Source: Tanypteryx hageni
Lineage: Eukaryota; Arthropoda; Insecta; Odonata; Petaluridae
Reading direction: 5' to 3'
NCBI GenBank assembly: GCA_028673005.1
Contig: CM054113.1
Coordinates: forward strand, 172,592,837 to 172,656,836
Length of the DNA: 64,000 bases
In this document: piece by piece, positions 32,351-47,300 of the stretch
Layout: each line of letters starts with the position of its first letter
Numbering within the stretch: the stretch's first letter is position 1
The notes under the pieces: generated by a model
Databases searched by the model: none
What the model was told of the DNA's origin: nothing
Seen by the model: the letters and a program-made list of their open reading frames with translations, nothing else
Translations under genes and position numbers: made by a program

Positions 32351-35300
32351 CTGAAACGAGAAAATAATGGTAACGGTTTGTAAATTACGTATTTAAATCC
32401 TATCGTACGATTTTCTGCTGTTGATGTTTTCGTTAGGCGAAATGATTAAAAAAGTGAGATGTCGAAGGTTGCAAGGCCGTCAAATGTAGTAACATCGCTT
32501 TAAAAAAATGTATACTGATTACATGGCGTCTTACTCATGTTTCCCCGAATGATAGAAAATTAAAAAATATAAGCCCTTTTCTACAGCGGTATTTGTCTGA
32601 CGACCAAGTCTGTTCGCTCACAGTTTTTAACCCACAAACCCAAAACCTAAAGCTTTTTATCTAAAAATATTTTATTTACCTGCTTTTTTGTGCATATAAA
32701 GGATGGCCAAACTTACCTATCCTTGGAGCCACATACGATAATCTTCAGAAGTTCAAGAGCTGCATGCCAGATTCTGTGCTCATACATTTACGAACATTAA
32801 AACATAGCCTGTATCCGAAGCAATTCAGACACTATTCAAGTCCCTTAGACATCTCCAGCACCTCTCCCACTACGGCATTGTGTTCTATAGTGAAAAACGT
32901 TGACACGTCTCTGAATGGAAATTTAAAAGAGCCGCATACTAAGTTAAAAGAGCCGCAGTTTGGCCACCCCTGTTATATATAGATGTCATAACTTAACGTA
33001 GTATTACCTTAACCTTTATCATACGGCATTTAAATGCTGCCGTGGTGTCTCACGGCCGGATTAATTTGAGATATTTAAATACAATATGTTTTTGTTTGGA
33101 AACATTCTCATATCTCAGGAACTATTAATGATAAAACATTCCATGACAAAGGAAACATCTGTAAGAAGTCTCACAAGAACAAAGGGAATAAAATTGTGGC
33201 AATGTGTCCATGTGAGAACACATTTTAGCGCCACTTTTGCGGTATTCCAGCCGATAAAGGTTAACAACCAATGTAATATATTTCAACTCCATCATGAAAA
33301 CAGCACCATATGACGAAGAGTTAAATGTAAGAAGGGACTCTATGATAGTCTCAATTACGGACGAATAAAGTCGTTTGTCTGTCTGTCTTGAAAGATCTTT
33401 GCCATATTTCTCGTACGTCATATAAAACGCGGAATAAGTTGCGTTATGTGGAGCAATCGTAATCAGTAACGTGGTTGATAGAGCTTTATTATAAGAAGTT
33501 ATAGAATCGTTTTTAGAAAATAAGCGCTTTTGTATATTGATCACAATTATTTTAAAAATTCGTTTTTATCTTGTAATATTTCCGTCAAATGAAATTCTAC
33601 CAAATAAATGAGCCCTTGGTGAACCAATTGAACCAATATCTGGTGGGTTGCTACATATTTTTGAGGACTTTCAGATTTGGTCCGAAACGAAAGACGGATT
33701 TTAAAATCAAATAAATCGGATTCGTGATTTAAACGATTCATGGGCAAACATTATTCTACATCATAACGTTAAGATAAAAAAATGCTGTTAGTGAAAAATT
33801 CACAGAACACGCGAATTAAAGTGCCCATTAAAATATGAACTCATAGGAACTTTCTCGAATGAAAAATTACGTGTTGTTGTTAAATGTAATATATTTTACA
33901 ACTAAAAAATATATATTTTTAGTATTATGTTACATACACCAAGGAGCGCAGCTCACGAAAGTTATCATGGGCGTAAACACATAGTTGTCCTCTTCCTACC
34001 TGCACGCACAATCTCACACACACGCGAAGCGATATTAATATATAATTTGTTTAAAGACGAGTAGCACAGTGCTGAGGAGTTTCATCAAAACTACACGGCT
34101 GTAATTTTCGCCAAGAAAAAGTGTCTCTTCGAAAACTCAGTTCGACCTTCGAATGTTACAAACTGCGATAGGAATACATTGGTTTTATGTTTTTCAATAC
34201 AATACAAAGTTTTTATTCTCCGAGGAAATTCGTCACTATTTATCTTCGTTTAATCTCTTAGAAAATATTAAATTGCGTGAGCTAGTCATGCCTAAAATAA
34301 ACAACCTACCTAGGATATGGTAGGACGAAATGATCAGTTTAAAATACGATTATTACGGAAAAACTAGTTGGGATAATCTAATTTTTTTCTGGTCTGTTAA
34401 GAGCATATTTATAGGAATGGGAACAATTGAACTTTTAAAAATCCTGAGTGATATTTAGTTCCCCTATTAAATATTGACACTTTCTTACCCGGATCATCGC
34501 TGAGATTAGTTTCATCATAATTGATTATGTTTTTTGGAGGAACGCCTTCCAAAACAGATGTTAGGTTGACGAAATAAGCGTTGATTTCTTCTGCAATCTT
34601 CTCTGCTCGACATCGTTTAATGTTTTCTGCCAATCGTATGTTAGTGTCAATTCTGGTTTGTGTCTTTTAAGGAAAGATGTCGCCCAGTCTTCTCCAGGAA
34701 TATATTTAGTGAATTGAGAAGCACGTATTCCTTGTTTGTCCAGAAGTAGTTTTGCTATCATGCGTATGTCTACTTTATCAAGTGGCTGTCCCCATTCACC
34801 ACAAACTTGTAATATATGCACCAGCTGAGCCTCCTCTTCTTCGGCAAAAACAAAAAACTTTGAACTGTTTTTCTGCTGCCCGCAATGATAGGCCTTTTTT
34901 TTAACAGCTTTAATAGCATGGTCAATGTCATTTTGAGTGTAATCCGCATATTTGCAAGCACCAGGTCTCCTTACGTAAGTTCTAGGCATACTTGTGATGT
35001 AATTCTGCAAAGAAAATATCCTGGAATGACTGTTGGTGCTAGCAGGAAAACCGCTGAGAAGAACCAACAATAAAAACAAAATTAAATAAAAAAGTTTTTG
35101 ACACAACCGGGATTCATAAGTCAACCACGTTGACCACTAGACCAACTCACAACACGCGGCATATATTGTAATATTGTCTACTATTTCGTACCTAATACCA
35201 TGACAGTACTGCTGTAATATATTAATCTGTACAAAGTAACCCCTCCCGAACGTGAACTGCGTTGTTTATTTCAAATTTGGTTTCCCAGTTCAAACTGTAA

Positions 35301-38300
35301 ACTCACAGACGTGTTTTCTGGACATTTCCAGCAAGTAAAGGCTTTGTACAAACACATTATGATAATGAAACAATTTTTACGTGGTAATTATAGTATATAT
35401 ATAACAAAGTTTTATGATATATTAAAATAAGCGGAAATACTCAAATATGCTATGATGCAATTATGCTTCATATAAGTTACCTGAGAATGCAAAACATGGC
35501 TGTTTTCACTGCAGTGAGGACCACATTAAAACACGCCGGTAGCTATTTTGCTTCCTCTCACTACAAACGTCAGGTGCTGCGCTCTAAGAAATGTGCAAAG
35601 TTACCCGGGCTGTGTAAAGTAACCCCTGTTGACGGTAATCCAATTTTTATAAAGTAATAATAAATTAAATTTCATGAATACTTTCGAGTGGGCATAGATT
35701 CAACGCAAAAATACTTATAATGCGAATTAAAGTAGATATAGTGATATTTTGGATTGTGCATTCGAAAAACAATAGCATCGCACATTGATAACTTTCGCAA
35801 AAATAAAAACTTATGAAGATTTTTTGTTTGGCGCTCAAACATGAAAAACATATAGACAGAATAATATATAAATACAGGGAATAAAAACCAGATACATTTT
35901 AACTATCGCAGTAATTAACAAAAGCTAGGGCTTCCGTACGGATTTTTCAGAACTTCGTTTAGGAAGATAATCGAACATGGCTCTGAAGCAACTCCAGGCA
36001 AGATGATTCTAAAAAACTTGACTGACTGAATTCCAACGTATGATACTTTTCAAAGCGCATTAGATAGAAAATTATCTAAAAAAACAAACAACACGATATG
36101 TTTATCTAATTGTCATAAAAAAAGGTTAGATAAATCAAATGTGCATTTCGACAAAAAAGCAGCCGTAATCAGTGATAATCCAGCGATAGTACGAGATTCT
36201 AATAAAGAACCAGAAAATAGCCGTCATCAGCGGTGATTCGCCGAGAATAGATTCTAAATAAACGGTGCGATACACATTGCACCAACTTTCTCATATACAT
36301 TGGTCGACTGTGTACGCTTATAAAAGAAAAACGCTTATAAATCAAAGTTAACCGTAATTTAGCGTAAAGTTTAATGCCACTGGTCGATATTTAGTATTTT
36401 TTTGGGATATATGGCTTAGTTAGTATTATTTGTGACATCAGTCTGTACGATTAGATGAATTTTAATCAAAATCCTTACAGCCAATTTTGAGTAAATAGAA
36501 TTTTTTCAAAATATCCAAGAATAAAGTACCCTTAATTTTTGCGCAGTAACGTTTATCTCTTCAGAATGTCTTTTATGAATGATATTATTCACAAATATGA
36601 TATGTCATTTGATTTAGTTTAACCGTAAGGCTGTAGTAAGATTTTGAGTGGATTGCAGCGAAGGCGTGACGTAATAGGGCTTAGGTAAGGTAGCTTAGCG
36701 TACATTGTAATGTCACTGGACGCCATATAGTGATTTCAAGAGACATATGACTTACGCTGTATTATTTGTAATATTAGGCTCTACAACTGGAGAGATTTTA
36801 ATTAAATTCTCTGTAGCCATTTTTGAGTAAATAAAATTTTTCTAAAAATCGTCAAGAATAAACTACCCTTTATTTTTGTGCAATATTATTTTTATGAAAA
36901 AGGGTCTGCAAAAGATGATATATAGCACAAATACGAGATATCGTTCGATTTTATATACGCGTTTGGGTTCCACGTCAAAACAGCGAACGTCAGAACAGCG
37001 AACGTCAAAACAGCGAAAACAAAAACGGCGAACAGAAAAAAACAGCGAACGTCAGAACAGCGAAAAATGCCTATGTAAAAAACAGCGAACGTGAAAATGG
37101 CTGAACTAAATATAGCAAAATACTTTTACATATATGCTCTACAAGCCGCCAATGGCGTGTGGCAGGGGGAAAATACAGTATATTATAATTATATGCGAAT
37201 ATTTCAGAAATGTAAGTAATAAAGTCCATCGAAAATCTTTAAAATTAAATGGATTTGAGATAGAAATTCTACTTTTTGAATTTTTTAGGAACATCGAAAA
37301 GTCGAAAAATTTACCGAGATACATACAAACATATCGAAGGTCTCGTAAAGGATTATCTCAATCGAGATAGATTACATTTCTTGAAAGGAATCGCCCAAAA
37401 TTTTCATCTTCAAGCATAAGGCTTTTTGAATTCATTATCTTTTGTAATATTATTCTTACAATTTTTGACATACCTTAAAAAAACGTACTTTCAAGTATCT
37501 TTTTTAATGTTTTAACAGTAATTTGAAAATGTATTAGTATTGACTTTTAATGTAAATATATGTCCTTATTCATTAACTACATATTTTCTATTTCTTTCGT
37601 GCACTCTGTATCATAGTCGCCCATTACGTATAACTAAAGTACTTTAGATCTAAGTAATACGAATGGATTTTTTAAACAAATTTGGAGCCATAATAATAAA
37701 TCTTTAAAAAGTTTTTGATAATGAAACCAATAAAAAACTAGCTAATGTCGTTCTTTTAAACTGACCTACTACCACTAAAAAATCTGGTAAATTTTTCTAT
37801 AGGATGTAGAATTCGTTTCTTATGTTAATTTTAGTAATTCCAGTAAATTCAGCGCACTTTTGAAATATTCACTTATAACTATACTTTTCTGGTTTAACAT
37901 TTCCAGCTATTTAAAATTTAATAACCTGCAATTATTCATTACCTATAACAGCTACAATACTGACTTTTGCTAAACTGTGTTCAGCCATTTTGACGTTCGC
38001 TGTTTTTTACATTCCGATTTTTCGCTGTTTTGACGTTCGCTGTTTTGTCCGTTCGCCGTTTTTGTTTTCGCTGTTATGACGCGATACCCGCGTTTGGGCT
38101 CTATAACAGCGAACAGACAGACCGACAGACGGCATGGCGAAAACCACTTTTATGGACTAAGGGACACCTAAAACGTGTATTTCCATCAAAAGCTCGATGT
38201 CGAATTTTTTCACGATTACAATACTTGCTCAATATACTATGTATATGAAAGTAAAAAAGTACTACTAATTTCCCACTGATGGTGGTTGCTATGTAGCCGA

Positions 38301-41300
38301 TATGCGCATTCCTGATCTTTTTTTTAAGGCTATTGGAGAGAAACAGTGAGTCAAAGCGTAGCGACATTACTCGACAGCAGTTAAGGAGACAACACAAAAA
38401 TTTAGAGCAAGAGAGATCGAGAGAGGGAATCGTTTACTCACGGACACTCGAATGTTACTCTTCTTCTCCGCCAGCTCCTGGCGAAGTCCTTCAGTAAGCG
38501 CCCTCACGGCGTGTTTGGAGGCGGAGTAGAAGTGGAGTTTCTCGTGTCCCGGCACCCTGTACGCAGAATAGCTGAAGAGAGGAGGGAAATGGGAAATTGA
38601 CAATTAATGACCACGTCCGGGGCAGAGGGAGAGAATGAGATTGGATGGTTTATCCAATCGAGAAATCGGAAGAATTTCCATTGTTTACAGCCATCTCTCA
38701 TCTCGATTTCCTTTGGCGTGATTAATTACCGCCAAACAAAAGAGAGAGAGACATAAAGACGGTGGATCTTGGACACTAATTTCATGAAACCAAACCTTAA
38801 AGACAAAACATTAATTTCTCCGGATTCTCGAACAATTTGGTTTTGCTGCGCATCGTAACGATGATGAATGTCACGGCCGCCTTGGCATCATAATAATTAA
38901 ATAATATATATTTGATGGTTTCATCCAGGATGTAGTTCTCATTGCCAAGGTCTCTACATTCAGAACGAGGAGGAAAAACATGCGAAAAAGATGAGTGATG
39001 CGATCATTATAACTTTATTTTTGAATAAGAAACCACATATTTTCGACTACAGTTTAGCTAAAACTTCGATAAGTAATTACCTTCATGTGTATTGAATCCC
39101 AGTTGATACGTAATTAATTCCTTCCTTTATGGAAGGTACCAACTGAGCATTCTCACCCAAACGACCTCACAGTTTACATCAAAGGTATAATTTAAAACAT
39201 ACAAATAAAGATTATAGTCACACGATTTTGTTAATGTAACTATCGATATAATGTGAACTTCTTTTACATAAATTAGGCAGTTAATAGAAATACCAGTTCT
39301 TCGTTTATTTTAATTTAGAGGCGAAATTTCGAATCTCCAAGGCTCTTTCGCACTTCTGGTCAATATTCTATTTGTTCAATTATATATGCGACTGTAAAAT
39401 CACCACCAGCAAAATGAAGTAATTAAAATTAACACCAGGTCCCACCGAGATTTGAACTCGGATCACTGGATTCAGAGTCCAGAGTGCTAACCATTACACC
39501 ATGGGACCATACGTACTTCAGGAGCTCACTTCATGACAATTTTTACTTAACAGAATAGAAAATTGGGCGATGTTTTACCGACAAAACTTTTCTCTGTAAC
39601 CAAAATTAATTTACTTTTCAATATTCTCTATTAATTGTTATGAAAATTACAACGTGGCGATTGAACTATATCAGATTTCGAAGGAGCAAAATTATAGGTG
39701 CCACCGAGATTTGAACTCAGAGCGGTGGATTCAAAGTACAGATTGTTAACCATTACACCATGGGACCTCACGTTATAAGAAGGCCTTTTATTTGAAAACA
39801 ATTTCCGATTACTTCGATACACGATATTCTTCTTATTTAGTGAAATTTTCTGCCATCAACGTCATTCAAGAATAAATTCGGACCACAAATGCTATTCTCA
39901 TTCCCATTCACTTATGGCACGGCAACCATAGCCATCGCCGATTGTATGCCGATGCATATAGTCCCATCCAAATTTAAAGCTATAAAATCAGCATTTAACA
40001 TTGCTTTCTTCAAAATCTATTACATGGTTGATATTTATGATAAATGAAGTAAAATAAGGATACTAATTTAAGTGTGTTTTTTTGAAAGGGAAAATAACGT
40101 ACTATTAAAAAATAAACTTACTGCGAGGTCCCGCCGAGATTTGAACTCAGACCGCTGGATTCAGAGTCTAGCCATTACACCGTGGAACCGATTGTACGCG
40201 CATTTATACTGTTTTACTATGTATAGATAAGTTGTATTGTAATATGTTCACTAAATGTTTATTTATAGCGAAGCCATAGTTAAGATATTGCTTGTGGGCA
40301 GCCGCTCATTTTAAGTGCAAAATTGTTTAAATATACTATGAGCAAGAGGAAAAAACAAATTAAGTAGTGTAAATTGTATCTGTTACCTTTCAAGCTGGGG
40401 AAATGCTTTCACTGCAATGCCGCAACGTGTAATTGTTTGTTTTTTTGCATCATATTGAAATCATATTTTAAAAAATTAATGAACGCAATTCCATTATATA
40501 TGCAGGAATAAAAAATTCCGATATTAACCAGCACCATATGTATGTATAATGCCTGATTCGATGTTTTTTTTTAAGCTGTAATATCGATCGAGAAAGAAAA
40601 ATAACGGCGTTTCGGACTTGAGCCGACTTAATAGTGTTTAAGTTAAAGTCGCATATGTTAAAACGCTCGCAGCCACGTCAAAAAAGATATTAGTGTTTTG
40701 GGTTGGTATTTTTTGTAAATTATACTTTTGAAATTTTTGTCCGCTCCTATCGATTTAGATGTTAACCAGATCGTTTTGGCTAATGCCGATTTTTATGATA
40801 ATAGTCGCTCGTCGATAGTTATCGCCTTCTACATACATAAAGCAAAGCGTTTGTATGTATGTTGGTATGTTTCGTTTTTACAGCCAAACGAGCGAACCGA
40901 ATGGTCTCAAATTTGGCATGGAAGTATATTTTTATCAGAAAGTTGACCTAAGAGGTCGTCCATCGGGGTCACAGGAGACTGTTTTATGCCAAAGAATGAC
41001 TTTTTATAACCTCTCGCTGAGATTTATGTCATTTTATAACTCAACAATACTGAATGTAAAAACAAGAAAAAGGTCTGGTATTAATCTCAATAAAGAATAC
41101 TTCATGGTGATAGGGTTTTTTTTAACCGATTCGCTAGACCATTGACCGACAAATTGACATATTTTTAAATACGTATAAAACGGCATTTTATAGGTATTAA
41201 ATACGTATAAAACGGCCGTATTGTTAAAACTTGCATATCGCGTTGTTATACAACCGATTGTTTGCACTCCATCCACAGCATCGAGATATTTTTCAGCCAA

Positions 41301-44300
41301 GCGAAAGCATGACTAATGTCTTATAAAATTAAAATTTACACAAATACTACATAATTCTATTTTGAAAAATTCCGTGTACGCAGTGAAAGATATATTGAAG
41401 GAATTGAAGAGTAGGTAGGTATATATGTACCCATGGATGTGATTATAATCACTTTAGTCAGGGCTCGACAATTCCCGGGCGCCTAAGATTTTCATGCTGG
41501 CGCCCAGATATTGTATATGCTTGCTGTAGTTAGGTTATGGCTATACTGTAGTCATATTGTATTATCGGGCTCAGCAGCAGGAGCAGCAAAATAGAATACA
41601 GGCAACTCTCGTTCAACGAACGACATGCGTTCCTGAAAAGCGTTCGTAAAACTGAAATTCGTTGAACGATCGTGATTTTTCCGTTGACTTCCCCGTTAAA
41701 ACCACAGATGCGTTCCAGACAAAAGTGTTTTTATTCTTGAATTTATAATTCTTTTGGAGTCTCACAAGGAATCGGCCTTTCTGGCGAGCAATGCGTGTCA
41801 ATAAGTTCATGGACGCAATCGGGGCCTAATATATTTTATTATGGAGAAATTTAACCTTCATAGGTTTTGCGCAACCGCCAGCTTGGTAGCCGTTTATGCG
41901 TGGAAGCTGTTCAGACAGCGATAAGCGTTTTAAGGAACAAAAAACCAAATGCGATCCGTCCATCCATCAGAGAGACCCCAAGAAAGTAATGAAGAGAAGT
42001 GCTTGAGGCACATCCTTTTAAGGCAATTAATCTTTGGTTGCTGCGCGCGCACACGTAGCGACCGGATGGAGTGGTGGGAGAGTTAAAGCGTGGAGAGAAC
42101 AAGAATGGAGAAGTGAGGTTACGGTCACCGATCATCAATTATTCACCCCAAGGTCGAGCAATTAAAGGATCACGCGTTCTTCTCGCCTGTGACAAAAACG
42201 CTGAAAGACGCAAATTACTAATGTGTATGTGACCGGCTAATCTGGAGGAAAATATGTGTGAAAAATTTTACGAGATATAGATATACACACAAGGGTGGCC
42301 ACCTTACAAGGTTTAGACTGGAGTCTCCAGGAAATCACTCGAAATTCTGGTCTACAGGTTTGTGCGGAAATCTCCAGTTTAGGCGGCAGGATTATTATAC
42401 CACAACGTTTTTGTCATTCACAAGAGAATTATCGAGCTCGTCCTATGGCTGAAAACAAATTGAAGACTAAGCACTTCGATATCAACATATAAAATATAAG
42501 TACTTATCTTAAGTATCTCCAGCAACCATAACAAGTTGATTGAAATCCAGATGCGCATTTCGGCTACAACGCAGCCGTCTTCAGTGGTAATTCACCAATA
42601 GTAGATTCTTAAATACGAAACACGCACCTGGTTTTTCATAATTTTGTTATGGCTACTGGAGATACTTAAATTCTTACTTTTTAAATTTTTGGTGTTCAAG
42701 TGCGTATTCTTCAGTTTACCTTTCTGTGTATTTAGAAATTTCGACGCAGTGAATTAGTACGCTGTGCATATATCGTTTTTTTGGCACTTGACAGTTCAAA
42801 TTGCGGTTTTGACAGGTTGCGTCGTATTTAACATTTTGCGTTGAAAAGAGTGAAAAGTAACCAAAATAGAAATGTAAGTTTTGAGAATTTATGCCTACAC
42901 GTTTATGCGATATATTAGTTTGTATTTGTGAAATTTTCTTTGATTTTCTTATGTTAAGTTTTGAAAAAATGACTGAATTTTGATTTTTATTCTTATATAA
43001 ATTGCGATTTTTTCGTTATTTGTCGGTATTTTGAAATACCAAAGTTTACTTCAATAAAATTTAAATACGGCTTGCTATTTTTATACTCAACCTTCTTCAG
43101 GGTACAGTAGGTTAATCTGGTCACCCTAATACACAGGAACACAACAAATAATTTTTATCGGATATCCTGGACTATAAACATACGCTATAATGGTGTCTTA
43201 ATACAAAAACATAATATATAGTAAAAAATATAGCAAAGGAATGATAAACCTTTGTCTTCACTTAAAGTCGTTTTAATACTGCTGATCATGACTTTCATGG
43301 ATTTCAATCATTTAGTTTTGAGGAGCAAAGCCTATAGCAAATAAAGAAAGGGCAATGGTATTGAGGTAGTTTTGCAAACGAGGTAATGGTTTTGAATGGA
43401 GATAAGAGCAACGGAACTCGATTTTGAGCTAGAAGATTCTCTCTTACAAAGTTTGGCCAACTCTAAAATACTTTAGATACAGGTTGAAAAAAGGCAAATT
43501 TGTTAACATTTCCGAGGTAATAAATGTGAATTATGTGGATTTGTGACCAAGAGAACGCATCCACCGAACAGAAAATAAAACATAAACCAGACTTGTTAAC
43601 TGGTAGGAATTTAGGAATTTTTCAAAATGTGCCCCATTTTATCCTGACCCTGCACAGGGAGACAATTTTTCCATAATTGTTATAAAGTTATGTTTCACCG
43701 ACTGCATATAAAATTCTGTTACAGAGGTTTTTCAAGAAAAAGTCGTATGAAATATTCATTCTCCTAAGATGATAAATACCATGGTGTGTTGTTCGGAATC
43801 ACCAATTGGAGAATTAATATTGATAAATATAAACCCATCCATAGATAGATTCGTAAAATTTGAATTTATTATCGTTCCTGTGGGATGTAATGCATTGCAG
43901 CGCGATTTTTTATTACGGCACCGCCTAATATTAAGCGTTCTTAATAAAGATCAATGATGTGCGAGTTATCGTATTTGGCTGTTCTTACCATTCAATACAC
44001 AATATCAATTTTTCCTACTTCATTCCACAAACCATTTTCTTACGTAAGTAGCAGATGAAAAAATAAAGCAAAACTAAATATATACTGGGAAGTCAAAATA
44101 TTAGGTCCCACCAAGATTTGAACTCGGGTCGCTGGATTCAGAGCCTAGAGTGCCATTCAATCAATTTTCAATTTGATTGTAACTAATACATGGTTTAAGC
44201 ATCACCAGCGGAGACTTTACACATGGAGAAGCCCAGGAGACCAGAGACGATACCAGATAGATTACATACTAGTCAATGAAAGATTTAGAAATAGCATTAA

Positions 44301-47300
44301 AAATGTGAAAACATTACCAGGGGCAGATATCGATTCTGACCACAACCTTTTGGTGGCAAATACACAATGTAGACTGAAGAGCGTTAGGAGAAACATAAGA
44401 GTTAACAAGAAATGGAACTTAGAGGAACTCCTTAAAAACAAGGAGGCTATCATGACTGAGCTGGAGGAAAGGTTGGGGGAGAGAGCTGAAGAAAATAGAA
44501 AGAATGTAGATGAGGAGTGGAGATACATCCATAGCAACATTAAAGATGTAATGGAAAAGAAGGTAGGAAAGATAACGGGTGAAAGAAACAAAACCCTGGG
44601 TCACAGCAGCCATGCTGCAAAAAATGGAAGAGGAGAAAGTGGAAGAACATAACACTGAAGACGGCCAAAGAAAGTACAAGGAGTTAAATAATGCTTTAAG
44701 AAGGGAAACAGATAAAGCCAGAGAACAGTGGATAAATGAGAAATGCGAGGAGATTGTCGAGTGTGAAAGAATTTGTAGAACAGACCTCATGTATAGCAAA
44801 GCAAGGGAACTATTCAAGAAAAAGGCAAGAAAGATAGGACGTAAAGGAATCATGAACAAAAGTGGTAAAATAGTCTCGGAGCCAGACAATGTAAAGAATG
44901 TTTGGAAAGAATACATTGAGGTTCTGTATGACAAAGAAGGAAAGCCAAGAAATATTGAATTAAATGAAAAAGAGGAAGTGGAAAAAGATCAGCTAGGACC
45001 AAGTATTCTCGAGTCTGAAGTTAAAAGAGCAATTGATGACATGAAAAGAAGGAAGGCTGTTGGGAGTGATTATATACCAGTGGACGTTCTTAAGGCTTTG
45101 GGGTCTAAAGCAGTTAAGCAACTCAAATTTTTTTAACCAAGTATATGATACTGGCATATGGCCTGAAGATTTTTTAGATGTTGTTATGGTACCACTGGAG
45201 AAAAAGAACAATGCAAAATGTTGTAAGGATTACAGAACAATTAGTTTAATTTCTCATACAGCTAAAGTTCTAACTAGAATAATAACCAAAAGAATTGAAT
45301 GTAAAATAGAAAAGGAGCTGCAAGATTATCAGTTTGGTTTCAGAAGAGGAAGAGGGACTAGAGATGCTATAGGATGTATGAGGATGATGATAGAAAGAGC
45401 GCTAGAAGTCAATAATGTATTTTTGTTTTGTAGATTGGGAGAAAGCTTTTGACCGAGTGAAATGGGATAAAATGCTGGGTATTTTAAACAAAATTGGAAT
45501 AGATTGCAAAGATAAAAGACTGCTTAAAAACCTTTACTTTGATCAAAAGATTAGAGTCAGGGTTGAAGGAGAAGAAACAGAAAGTACTTCAATAGGGAGG
45601 GGAGTGAGGCAGGGATGTCCTATTTCACCAGCGATATTTAATATTTATGCAGAAACAATAACAGAAGAAGCGTTGAGGGAAGAGAAAGGATTTAAGATAG
45701 GAGGTGAAAGTATTACCACCATTAAATATGCAGATGATCAAGGATTAATAGCAGAAGAGGAGAAAGAGCTTCAGAGGATGACAGACAGACTAGTGGAGGT
45801 TGGCCAACAATATGGAATGAAGATCAATGCTGAAAAAACGAAAGTCATGGTGGTTTCAAAGGAACATAAAGAATTAAATATAATGGTAAATGGCCAAAAA
45901 TTGGAACAAGTAAGTAGTTTCAAATATCTCGGCAGTATTTAAACACAGGATTGAACTAGTACACAGGACATCAGAAGTAGGATTGCAATGGCAAAAGTAG
46001 CATTTAACGAGAAGGAGCTTCTCACAAGCAAGAAAATAAATTTAGAAACAAGGAAGAAATTAGCAAAATGCTACATATGGTGCAGAGACGTGGACGGTAA
46101 GGAGAAAGGAGGAAAAATATTTAGAAAGTTTTGAGATGTGGGTATGGAGAAGAATGATGAAAGTGAAATGGACAGAGAGGAAGAGAAACGAAGAAGTATT
46201 AGAAATGGTGGGAGAAGAAAGGACGCTAATAAAAACAATCAGGAAAAGAAAAGCAAATTGGATAGGGCACATATCGAGAAGACAGTGTTTACAAAGGACG
46301 ATCTTAGAAGGGAAAATTAGTGGAAGAAGAGGAAGAGGGAGAAAAAGAATAGGAATATTAGATAATATAAAGCAGGGATATAATACTTATATAGATATAA
46401 AAGAGGCTTTTAGGGAGAGAGAGAAATGGAGGCAGCGATTCAGTTAAAACCTGTCTTCGGACAGAAGCATGATGATGATGATGAATGCCATATGTCGACA
46501 GTTTATAGAAATCTTTCATAATAGTTACTTAAGCTTTAAACAAATATTTTATACTTACTTTTCTCTAAGTCTCAAACTTTTAATTCTTATATTAAGAAAA
46601 TATCATGTGGCCACCACATGAATTTCTCATTATCTGTAATATTTATAACAATTAATTCTTTTAACCAAGGGAAATATCTAATCATTGAAATAAAAATAAA
46701 TTTCAACTACTTTGAATGAAGTTCAGAAATGGAAACTTTTCCTTACTTTTCATAGTGTTAAACTAAATATAAATATAATTAACTGCTTTGAACGAAAATT
46801 CCAGTTCCGATCAAAACCGTCATTACTTAAAGAGTTTAATTTGCTATTATGGCACACCTGTCTGTCTGATTTGAAAGAAATATGCTGTAATGGTATTTAA
46901 CATATGTATAAAGTATAAATATTAATGTTTTGCGGAAAGTTTAACACAAATATGTGTAAAGAATTTTATTATTCCTTGTATAGGCAGACATACATTTAAT
47001 ATCTATAAAAAACGTTTTGATATGTTGCACACCGCCGCGGGGAACCGGCGGCGGCGAACTGTACCCCGAGGCGAAACGGCTACGGCGAACCGGCGTGTGA
47101 CGGCTGCGAAACGTTCTATTCCGGCAAAACCATAGATCCCACCGAGATTTGAACTCAGATCGCTGGATTCAAAGTCCATAGTGCTAACCATTACACCATA
47201 GAACTACACATAAGAAAAACACTTTTTATTAAAAAAAACGATTACATATTTAAATGGAAAATTAAGATACTCACCATTAATCTTATTTGGCAAACTTTTC

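Noticed and set aside
33125..33544. 139-codon minus-strand open frame in an SDR intron
   Set aside because: No domain, AT-driven composition and no splice sites in register.
38442..38556. Shorter SDR exon 4 starting after GTACAG
   Set aside because: It would replace the catalytic Ser and shorten the conserved ISSxxxxYRVP segment; the upstream acceptor CTCTTCAG fits both phase and family length.
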